From Paenibacillus pectinilyticus (GTDB lineage: Bacteria > Bacillota > Bacilli > Paenibacillales > NBRC-103111): a stretch of 64,000 bases of DNA. Made by a program: the position numbers and the translations under genes. Positions 33,893 through 40,645 of the stretch are shown piece after piece. The notes under the pieces are model-generated. The model was not told the origin of the DNA. It saw only the letters and a list, made by a program, of their open reading frames with translations, and did not search any database. The DNA is taken from assembly GCF_001700435.1 (NCBI RefSeq), contig NZ_LYPC01000027.1:496380-560379 (forward strand), in the 5' to 3' direction. Numbering within the stretch: the stretch's first letter is position 1; each line of letters opens with the position of its first letter.

Positions 33893-35245
33893 TTACTGTA
33901 CTAAACTCTCTAAATCCGGCTGCAATTTGTTCCGCAAAACATACAACATAATGGCACCAACAAGGAACGCGACGGCATCCGCGATGACGAGCGACCAGAC
34001 TACACCCGAGAAGCCGTTCATTCGATTGGCGAAATAGAGCACAGGACTTAGAGTAATGCCTTGAATAATCGACATAATGAATGCGGCGGTTCCTTGTGCC
34101 GTTGCTTGAAAGATCCCCGTAAACAACGTGGTCATTCCCGTAATGAATAGAGATAAGAACGTTACATGTAAGATGTAACTACCCATCTCGATTAATTGGG
34201 GGTCATTCGTGAATAATCCGATTAAGTGGTTGGAGATTAGATAGACGAAGATGCCGAACACGGTGGCCAACGCCACGATCACTTTAATCGTAAATCCTAT
34301 CGTATGCTTCATGCGTAATTTATTCGCCGTATAAGAGAAGGCAATAAGGGGCACGACGCCCTCGCATAATCCCATTAGAATAAATTCGGGGAATTGCAAT
34401 AGACGCGACGAAATTCCGTAAGCCGCTACGGCCTGATCCCCATATTCAACAAGAAAATGGTTAAAGATGAGCGACATCGCTCCCAAGAAGATGCTCATAA
34501 TAAAGACGGGAACTCCGATTTTGAATACATTACTCAAAATCTCCTTGGTAGCCTTGAACCATTTAACGGAGATCGTTAAAAATTGGCTCTTATTTCTCAT
34601 GTGAAAGGCGTAGAATACAATCGCAATCAAGTTTGAAATGACAGTAGCAGAAGCAACGCCACTCACTCCCCAATGGAACACGAAGATAACCAACGCATCA
34701 AGAATAATATTCACGACAACACTGAGAATCATCCCCGTCATCGACGTGATTGCGGCACCCTCCGAGCGAATGATATTCTCTAACGTGAAGAATAATACGA
34801 CGATTGGCGAACCAATAAGCATTATCGTGACATAGTCCTTTGTGAATTCGAAGGATTCAGGTGTTGCTCCCAAACCATGAACGATTGAATCGATCAACGG
34901 AAGGCTGACAGCCATCACGATAAGACCGAGAATTAAACTGCTGTAAAAGGCGAATGAAGACACATGCTTAACATCATCGTATTTTTTCTCCCCTAACAAA
35001 CGGGAAATAAATGTACCGCTTCCCATCCCAATCAAGTTGCCTAATGCCATAATGACCGCGAATAACGGCAAGGTTAGTGCGAGTGCAGTTAACATAGCCG
35101 TATTGTGGAGCGTGCCCAGGAAATAGGCGTTCAAGATAGAATAGATAACACTCATTGAAGTACCTAACATCATGGGTACTGCGAAATGAGCTACAGCTTT
35201 TGCGATAGGTGCTTTTTCAAAGTAATGAAGATTTTCTGTATCCAT
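33893..35245 (-). CDS. MATE-family exporter, third copy (MepA-like)
   Basis: The 450-residue membrane protein has 12 hydrophobic segments. The start NLHYFEKAPIAKAVAHFAVPMMLG, quoted here in parts NLHYFEKAPI and AVAHFAVPMMLG, and NLIGMGSGTFISRLLGEKKYDD, seen as GMGSGTFISRLLGEK, are typical of the MepA subgroup rather than NorM. MepA-type pumps export cationic biocides and some antibiotics. It is divergent from a TetR gene, and three TetR-type operator copies lie between them, so expression is most likely drug-inducible. Confidence 0.92.
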   Translation of the reverse strand: MDTENLHYFEKAPIAKAVAHFAVPMMLGTSMSVIYSILNAYFLGTLHNTAMLTALALTLPLFAVIMALGNLIGMGSGTFISRLLGEKKYDDVKHVSSFAFYSSLILGLIVMAVSLPLIDSIVHGLGATPESFEFTKDYVTIMLIGSPIVVLFFTLENIIRSEGAAITSMTGMILSVVVNIILDALVIFVFHWGVSGVASATVISNLIAIVFYAFHMRNKSQFLTISVKWFKATKEILSNVFKIGVPVFIMSIFLGAMSLIFNHFLVEYGDQAVAAYGISSRLLQFPEFILMGLCEGVVPLIAFSYTANKLRMKHTIGFTIKVIVALATVFGIFVYLISNHLIGLFTNDPQLIEMGSYILHVTFLSLFITGMTTLFTGIFQATAQGTAAFIMSIIQGITLSPVLYFANRMNGFSGVVWSLVIADAVAFLVGAIMLYVLRNKLQPDLESLVQ

Positions 35246-35284
35246 ACCGTATTCTCACTACTTTCCTCGTTTATTTCGATCCAA

Positions 35285-35370
35285 ATCTAACGGTGTAAGG
35301 TTGTGCCTTACAGTGTTAGATGATATCATGAATCTATGAACCTGTAAAGATAAAACTTACACTGTTAGAT
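35285..35370. promoter_or_regulatory. Three TetR-type operators between MATE and tetR genes
   Basis: ATCTAACGGTGTAAGG (35285-35300) and CCTTACAGTGTTAGAT (35306-35321) form a 16-bp inverted repeat with two mismatches. A third copy, CTTACACTGTTAGAT, is at 35356-35370, just before the tetR start. Each copy contains the near-palindrome CTTACAnTGTTAG. The layout suggests repression of both divergent genes by the TetR protein. Confidence 0.75.
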
Positions 35371-35387
35371 GGAGAGGATAGATATCG

Positions 35388-36071
35388 ATGAAAAAGCAGC
35401 AGCCACAGATTTCTGAGGAAAAAATTTTGAATGCATCGTGGGAGCTTCTAGGGGAGGAGGGCATCGAGAAATTCAGCATGAGACGATTGGCCGATAGACT
35501 AGGCATTCAGGCTCCCTCTCTGTATTGGTACTTCAAGAGCAAGCAAGACCTTTACCAACGTCTGGCCAACCAGATATCAAAAATCACCCTGGAGGAATTC
35601 GAGTCCGAGGGAGATTGGAAGGAGCAGTTAACCGGATTTGCAATAACAACACGGAGTGTGCTGCGCAGGCACCCTTGTTCCACGCAGCTCATGATGCTTA
35701 CGCTTCCCCACGAGCCGGATATTATCCGGTTCACCAACCGTATGCTGCTCTGCATGGAATCGACGCCGCTTGAACAAGAGCATCAATTACAAGCGATCAT
35801 TACAATTATGAACTATGTTTTCTACTTTGTTCTGGATGATTATGAGCATCAGCGGAATGTATCCGCTATCCTTAAAGAGCAGGGAGAGCTTCCAATTGGG
35901 GAGATGGATCGCCTTCTGGACGCCATGAGTGAGGCGGATGCGGGACTATTCCGAAGGATGTTCAAGAGTGGGCTATTCGAGCTAATGGGGACCGACCGAT
36001 CGTTTGAGTTCGGCTTGAAGCTGATCCTATTAGGTATTGAGCAAGTGATAAAAGAAAAGGAGAATTTATGA
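35388..36071 (+). CDS. TetR-family repressor with TetR-like C-terminal domain
   Basis: The 227-residue regulator has the N-terminal helix-turn-helix (FSMRRLADRLGIQAPSLYWY, about 30-50) and a C-terminal ligand domain of the tetracycline-repressor class (LRRHPCSTQLMMLTLP region). SLYWYFKSKQDL is the usual end of the DNA-binding domain. It likely represses the divergent MATE exporter through the operators before it. The stop overlaps the SGNH hydrolase start by four bases (ATGA). Confidence 0.92.
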   Translation: MKKQQPQISEEKILNASWELLGEEGIEKFSMRRLADRLGIQAPSLYWYFKSKQDLYQRLANQISKITLEEFESEGDWKEQLTGFAITTRSVLRRHPCSTQLMMLTLPHEPDIIRFTNRMLLCMESTPLEQEHQLQAIITIMNYVFYFVLDDYEHQRNVSAILKEQGELPIGEMDRLLDAMSEADAGLFRRMFKSGLFELMGTDRSFEFGLKLILLGIEQVIKEKENL

Positions 36072-36739
36072 CAGAACAATCAACATCACTAACGAGTATG
36101 AACCCCGCCATCAAGCAAGTGCAAAGCACCATTCGAGCAAGTTATGAAGAGCAGAATAAAACGGCCAAAAAGGGACAAATTGTTTTCGTCGGATCTTCCA
36201 CCATGGAAATTTTCCCGATTGAAAAAATGCAACAAAGCCTTGGCTTGGAAATGCTGATCTATAATCGGGGGATTCGCGCAACGACGACGGCAGATCTGCT
36301 GACGTCGATGGATCTTTGCATTTTTGATTTAGCGCCGAGCAAGATTTTTATCAATATTGGCACAAATGACTTGGGCTTCGGCGTTCCTGAAGCCACTTTT
36401 CTAGGAAATTATGACGAAATCTTGCAGCAAATAAAGGGGAAATTGCCCAATGCACAGGTGTTTGTGATGGCTTATTATCCGGTCAATCCGGTGGAGGATT
36501 TCGGTGAGTCAGAAGCTGAGCATGAATCGCTTTTTGCGAGGAGAACCAATGAAATACTTGAATCAGCAAGTAACAAGGTGGCGCAGCTGGCGCAAAAGTA
36601 TCATTTCGAATTTATCAATGTCAATGCAGGCCTATCCGACGCTGACGGGAATTTGCGGCAAGAGCTTACATTTGATGGGGGTCACATGTTACCTGCTGGG
36701 TATGAAGTTGTGCTTGGGAATATGAAAAAATATTTATGA
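36068..36739 (+). CDS. SGNH/GDSL-type esterase or lipase
   Basis: The 223-residue protein has the four SGNH blocks: GSS with likely nucleophile Ser44 (FVGSSTME), the block II glycine (IYNRGIRATTT), block III Asn in INIGTNDLGFG, and block V Asp/His in FDGGHMLPAG. No signal peptide is seen, so it is cytoplasmic. Substrates of this family range from acyl-thioesters to acetylated sugars. It is translationally coupled to the TetR gene, so it may be part of the same drug or stress response. Confidence 0.88.
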   Translation: MTEQSTSLTSMNPAIKQVQSTIRASYEEQNKTAKKGQIVFVGSSTMEIFPIEKMQQSLGLEMLIYNRGIRATTTADLLTSMDLCIFDLAPSKIFINIGTNDLGFGVPEATFLGNYDEILQQIKGKLPNAQVFVMAYYPVNPVEDFGESEAEHESLFARRTNEILESASNKVAQLAQKYHFEFINVNAGLSDADGNLRQELTFDGGHMLPAGYEVVLGNMKKYL

Positions 36740-36860
36740 ATCATATATTTGGTAGCTGCGGCACGTAATAACGTGGATTCGATGTTCAGATATGCTAAAA
36801 TGATGTCATATCGGACAAGCCGATCTGGACGATAGAATTAACGCGATTGGAGGTAAGAAT

Positions 36861-37205
36861 ATGCAGCTCATCGACAAAACGAAAGTCCAGCAATCGATCG
36901 ATATCCTTATCGATCGGGATTTATATATCCATCTCGAGATGACGACGGGTGCTTACGCCGCGCATCTGGATCAAACGAAACATCCAGCCGCGACCTTTAT
37001 TTCGAACGCCGTTATTCGTTATACTCACGGCTTAATTACTGGGGACGGACCTTATCGCGTAGGCTTGAAAACGGAGCAAGGCTGGATTTATTCCGAGGGA
37101 CTTACCCACCATGAAGAGACGGATTCCGATAGGCTCATCCTTGCAGGTCACGATACGGCGGGAAAACTCGTCGTGGCGTTGCAACTGAGCCGGGAACTAT
37201 TCTAA
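36861..37205 (+). CDS. yojF: YojF-family protein (DUF1806)
   Basis: The 114-residue cytoplasmic protein matches the YojF/DUF1806 family in length and in motifs such as FISNAVIRYTHGLITGDGPY, GWIYSEGLTH and KLVVALQLSRE. Its function is unknown, but it regularly precedes the bacillithiol deacetylase BshB2, as here, with a gap of 17 bases. Start ATG 36861 follows GGAGGTAAGAAT. Confidence 0.85.
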   Translation: MQLIDKTKVQQSIDILIDRDLYIHLEMTTGAYAAHLDQTKHPAATFISNAVIRYTHGLITGDGPYRVGLKTEQGWIYSEGLTHHEETDSDRLILAGHDTAGKLVVALQLSRELF

Positions 37206-37222
37206 GATAAAGGGGGATTCGA

Positions 37223-37885
37223 ATGAAAATGGAACGCCATATCCTGGTTGTGCTACCGCATCCAGACGATGAAGCATTCAGCTCGTCAGGGACGCTTGCC
37301 ATGCATCTCCGCCAAGGATCGGAAGTTACTTACGCTTGTTTGACTCTAGGAGAAATGGGCCGGAACATGGGCATACCGCCTTTCGCCAATCGGGTCACTT
37401 TACCTTCGATACGCAAACAGGAACTGGAAGCTTCATGCGCTGCCATCGGTATCCGGGATCTCAGAATGCTCGGATTTCATGATAAAATGATCGAATTCGA
37501 GGATAAAGCGCAGTTGGACGGAAGCATCGAAGCGCTCATGAAAGAATTGAATCCTTCGTTGGTCATTACTTTTCACCCGACGCTAAGTGTGCATCCCGAT
37601 CACAACGCATGCGGGGCGGCTGTAATCCGAACGATAGGTAGAATGCCTGCCGACCGAAGGCCAACCGTGCATTGCTTGGCATTTGCCAAAAATCACGAGG
37701 AAGAGATCGGCAAGCCTGATATCATGAATGACGTTAAAGGTTTTCTGAAACAGAAGATGGCATCGATTCAATCCCATAAGTCCCAGTTCCAAGCCGCCGA
37801 ATTGTTAGGCAGCAAGAAATTATCGGAGCAGGAAATCCAGGCACGCTTCGGAACGGAACGATTTTGGACCTATAGATTCGCATAA
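37223..37885 (+). CDS. bshB2: Bacillithiol biosynthesis deacetylase BshB2
   Basis: The 220-residue enzyme is a zinc-dependent PIG-L/LmbE-type deacetylase. The metal motif PHPDDE is at about residues 12-17, and the second His motif SVHPDHNACG at about 125. BshB proteins remove acetyl from N-acetylglucosaminyl-malate in bacillithiol synthesis; BshB2 (YojG) is the secondary enzyme and may also act on bacillithiol conjugates. TLGEMGRNMGIPPFANRVTL, quoted from residues about 50-70, is typical of this subgroup. Start follows AAAGGGGG. A terminator follows. Confidence 0.92.
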   Translation: MKMERHILVVLPHPDDEAFSSSGTLAMHLRQGSEVTYACLTLGEMGRNMGIPPFANRVTLPSIRKQELEASCAAIGIRDLRMLGFHDKMIEFEDKAQLDGSIEALMKELNPSLVITFHPTLSVHPDHNACGAAVIRTIGRMPADRRPTVHCLAFAKNHEEEIGKPDIMNDVKGFLKQKMASIQSHKSQFQAAELLGSKKLSEQEIQARFGTERFWTYRFA

Positions 37886-37903
37886 ATAGTAAAATGCATG
37901 AAC

Positions 37904-37930
37904 GGCCACCTCATTGCGGGGTGGCTCTTT
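37904..37930. terminator. Terminator after bshB2
   Basis: GCCACC (37905-37910) pairs with GGTGGC (37920-37925), and the T-rich CTCTTT follows. It lies between convergent bshB2 and lacI-type genes. Confidence 0.65.
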
Positions 37931-37964
37931 AGCATTCCGATTATTCACAGGCATAACTTGATTG

Positions 37965-38984
37965 CTAGGACACGGGGGTCGAAATGGATTGTGTGGAAGA
38001 ACGAATAATGAGTTCCGATGGCAGCATTATTCTGCGAGATTCGTTGCTAGCGTTTCCTTCTATGCGGTCGATTAGAAGCTGCATCCCAAGCTGGCCGAAT
38101 TGATACGCAGGCTGGGCAGCAACCGTGAGGAACGGGTTAATCGCACCAGCAGGTCCGAAGTCGTCGAAGCAAACAACAGAAATATCGCCTGGTACTTGTA
38201 AACCACGCTTTCTCAGGGATTGAATGACCCCAAGAGCTAACATATTGTTTGCTGCGAAAATAGCCGTAGGCGGATCTTCAAGCGCAAGCAATTCATCCAA
38301 GGCAGAGTCATCATGGAAGTCGCGAAAACCTAGATGTATAACCAGGGAATCGTCCACAGTCAGGCTATTTAGCCGAAGTGCCTCGCTATAGCCTGTGTAC
38401 CGCAGGCGTGCTGTCGAAACGTCTAGCGATCCATTTACTAAGGCTATGCGTTGATGTCCTAATGCGAACAAGTGTTCAACCAGATTGCGTGCACCTTCTT
38501 TACTGTCACCCAGCACGACATCTGCATCAATGCCTGGAATTTCACGATCTAAGACAACGAATGGGATTTGATGTTTTTGCAGCTGCTGTAAATTTTCGAG
38601 GGAACGATCACCTGCAGGTGCGAATAAAACGCCGTCCACGCGTGTGGAGAGAATCATATCGACGTAATCCTTTTCTTTCACATAATCCTCATCACTATTG
38701 GCAAAAAGTAAGCGATAACCTGCCTTTTTCGCAGCATCCTCGGCGCCACGCGCTAAAGTTGTATAGAATGGATTCGTGATATCCGTAATAAGCAGGGACA
38801 GAAGGTTCGTCTTCTGTGAAACTAAGCTGCGTGCCAAAGCATTCGGGATGTAGTGGAGCTCTTCCATGACTTTCCGCACTCGCTTACGTGTCTCTTCACT
38901 GATCCGGCCTGTGTTATTAATGACTCTGGAAACCGTCATAGCGGAAACACCGGCCTTTTCGGCGATGTCATAGATTGTTATCAC
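37965..38984 (-). CDS. LacI-family transcriptional regulator
   Basis: The 339-residue repressor starts ITIYDIAEKAGVSAMTVSRV, the LacI helix-turn-helix with hinge (SLVSQ), followed by a periplasmic-binding-protein-like ligand domain (LLITDITNPFY, GVLFAPAGD, AIFAANNMLALG). A GTG at 38984, eight bases after AAGGAG, is the start. It is divergent from the fucU/AKR/uxaA cassette, and two palindromes of the form GTTAyCGrTAAC with central CG, as LacI proteins prefer, lie upstream of that cassette. It likely responds to L-fucose or a pathway intermediate. Confidence 0.92.
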   Translation of the reverse strand: MITIYDIAEKAGVSAMTVSRVINNTGRISEETRKRVRKVMEELHYIPNALARSLVSQKTNLLSLLITDITNPFYTTLARGAEDAAKKAGYRLLFANSDEDYVKEKDYVDMILSTRVDGVLFAPAGDRSLENLQQLQKHQIPFVVLDREIPGIDADVVLGDSKEGARNLVEHLFALGHQRIALVNGSLDVSTARLRYTGYSEALRLNSLTVDDSLVIHLGFRDFHDDSALDELLALEDPPTAIFAANNMLALGVIQSLRKRGLQVPGDISVVCFDDFGPAGAINPFLTVAAQPAYQFGQLGMQLLIDRIEGNASNESRRIMLPSELIIRSSTQSISTPVS

Positions 38985-39060
38985 GTGATATTCTCCTTTT
39001 ATATGACAAGTCGTTGTTCAATGTGTAGTCGTTTATTTTGTATTGTATAGAAATAAAGGA

Positions 39061-39104
39061 TTGACAGCAAGACATATAATTGTTAATTTTGAGTTACCGA
39101 TAAC
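39061..39104 (+). promoter_or_regulatory. Promoter and LacI-type operator before fucU
   Basis: TTGACA (39061-39066) is a full -35 box, with TAATTT at 39084-39089 as -10 after 17 bp. GTTACCGATAAC (39093-39104) downstream is palindromic in 10 of 12 positions around a central CG, as expected for a LacI-family operator that blocks transcription start. Confidence 0.65.
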
Positions 39105-39130
39105 ATATATTGAAATAGGAGATGTTGATG

Positions 39131-39550
39131 ATGTTAAAAGGGATACCTTCGGTTCTTTCCCCTGAGCTTCTTAAGGTGTTGATGGAGATGGGGCATGGCG
39201 ATGAAATCATCTTAGCAGATGGCAATTTCCCAGCTGCCAGTCATGCGAACCGACTGCTGCGCTGTGATGGTCATGGCATACCTGAGTTGTTGAAAGCGGT
39301 TTTATCCCTGTTTCCACTAGATAGTTACAGCGACCGACCTGTTGCGCTTATGGCTGTCGTTCCTGGGGATCCTGTTGCAACACCAATTTGGGGGGAGTAT
39401 GAGGGATTAATTAGTGAATACGAAACACCAGCTATTGAGTACGTAGAACGGTTCGCTTTCTATGAGCGGGCGAAGAAGGCATATGCGATCGTAGCAACGA
39501 GTGAAAAGGCGCTTTATGCTAATATTATTTTGAAAAAAGGCGTAATTTAA
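39131..39550 (+). CDS. fucU: L-fucose mutarotase (RbsD/FucU family)
   Basis: The 139-residue protein matches FucU along its length: LKGIPSVLSPELLKVLMEMG at the start, GDEIILADGNFPAAS with the conserved Asp/Asn, and FYERAKKAYAIVATSE near the end with the sugar-contacting Tyr and Arg. It interconverts alpha and beta anomers of L-fucose (or similar sugars). ATG 39131 is chosen by family alignment and a GGAG site nine bases upstream; ATGs at 39122 and 39128 are in frame. First gene of a three-gene catabolic cassette. Confidence 0.88.
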   Translation: MLKGIPSVLSPELLKVLMEMGHGDEIILADGNFPAASHANRLLRCDGHGIPELLKAVLSLFPLDSYSDRPVALMAVVPGDPVATPIWGEYEGLISEYETPAIEYVERFAFYERAKKAYAIVATSEKALYANIILKKGVI

Positions 39551-39560
39551 TTCGAATTAA

Positions 39561-39572
39561 TTTATCGATAAC
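39561..39572 (+). promoter_or_regulatory. Second LacI-type operator, before the aldo/keto reductase gene
   Basis: TTTATCGATAAC (39561-39572) contains the perfect palindrome TTATCGATAA and matches the operator at 39093 in its core. It lies in the 57-base gap between fucU and the next gene and could add looping repression. Confidence 0.5.
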
Positions 39573-39607
39573 TCTAGTTAATACTCCAAAAGAATCGAGG
39601 AAACCTT

Positions 39608-40585
39608 ATGACAACTGAATCCCTTTACTCGAATCGGCCAATTGGCAAAACAGGCCTGCTTGTATCTCCGCTTTGTGTTGGTGGAGCTCCATTCGGTGAT
39701 ATGCCGGAAATCTTTACTTTCAGTGCACCAGAAGCAACCGCGCTGGAAACAATTCGCGCTGCCTTCGCAAGTCCGATTAACTTCCTTGATACTGCTGCTG
39801 CCTATGGGGATGGCGAGAGTGAGCGCCGCATTGGTAAGGTCATTAAAGAGAACGGCGGACTCCCATCGGGTTATGTGCTCGCCACCAAAGCAGACCGGTG
39901 TTTACAGACTGGTGACTTCAGTGGGGAGCAAATAAAACGATCCATCGAAGGAAGTCTAACTAGGTTAGGGCTAGATCGTCTACAATATGTTTATATCCAT
40001 GATCCGGAACATTCCACCTTTGAAAATATTATGGGAGCAGGCGGGCCCCTTGAGGTGTTGAAAAATTTCAAGGATCAGGGGGTCATCGATCACATTGGCA
40101 TATCTGGCGGGCCTATCGACATGCTTATTCGATATGTAGAGACTGGGGAGTTTAGCGCCGTTGAGACCCACAACCGCTATACATTGCTTAATCGATCAGC
40201 AGAGCCATTGCTTGACATCGCTAATCAATTGGGAGTTGCCGTCATTAATGCAGCTCCTTATGGCAGCGGTATTTTGGCAAAAGGTCCGGATGCTTACGCA
40301 CGATATGCGTATAGTGATGCTCCGCCATTATTGCTTGAACGTGCACATTCCTTAATGAAAGCATGCCAGGCATGGAATGTGCCCCTAGCTGCTGCTGCAC
40401 TCCAATTCTCCATGCGTGACCCCCGCGTCGCGAGTACGGTTGTTGGCATGAGCAAGCCGGAACGCGTAGCACAGACGTTGGAGCTTGCTAACTATCCAAT
40501 TCCTTCAGAGCTTTGGTCTGCACTTGACGAGATTGAATTTTTTACAGAGGATCCCGAATCAGAGAGATTCGAAAAACATGCTTAA
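39608..40585 (+). CDS. Aldo/keto reductase, L-fucose/D-threo-aldose dehydrogenase type
   Basis: The 325-residue TIM-barrel enzyme has INFLDTAAAYGDGESERRIG (catalytic Asp/Tyr region), LATKADR (catalytic Lys) and YVYIHDPEHS (catalytic His). The subfamily is that of D-threo-aldose 1-dehydrogenase/L-galactose dehydrogenase, which oxidise C1 of L-fucose, L-galactose or D-arabinose to the lactone with NAD(P). Between a FucU mutarotase and a UxaA-type dehydratase, L-fucose to L-fucono-lactone is the most natural reaction. Start follows GAGGAAACCTT. Confidence 0.88.
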   Translation: MTTESLYSNRPIGKTGLLVSPLCVGGAPFGDMPEIFTFSAPEATALETIRAAFASPINFLDTAAAYGDGESERRIGKVIKENGGLPSGYVLATKADRCLQTGDFSGEQIKRSIEGSLTRLGLDRLQYVYIHDPEHSTFENIMGAGGPLEVLKNFKDQGVIDHIGISGGPIDMLIRYVETGEFSAVETHNRYTLLNRSAEPLLDIANQLGVAVINAAPYGSGILAKGPDAYARYAYSDAPPLLLERAHSLMKACQAWNVPLAAAALQFSMRDPRVASTVVGMSKPERVAQTLELANYPIPSELWSALDEIEFFTEDPESERFEKHA

Positions 40586-40645
40586 TGTTCTCTTTTCCGA
40601 CGATTCGTATTTCATGAGTAATGTTCAAAAAGGGGATAGATATCA

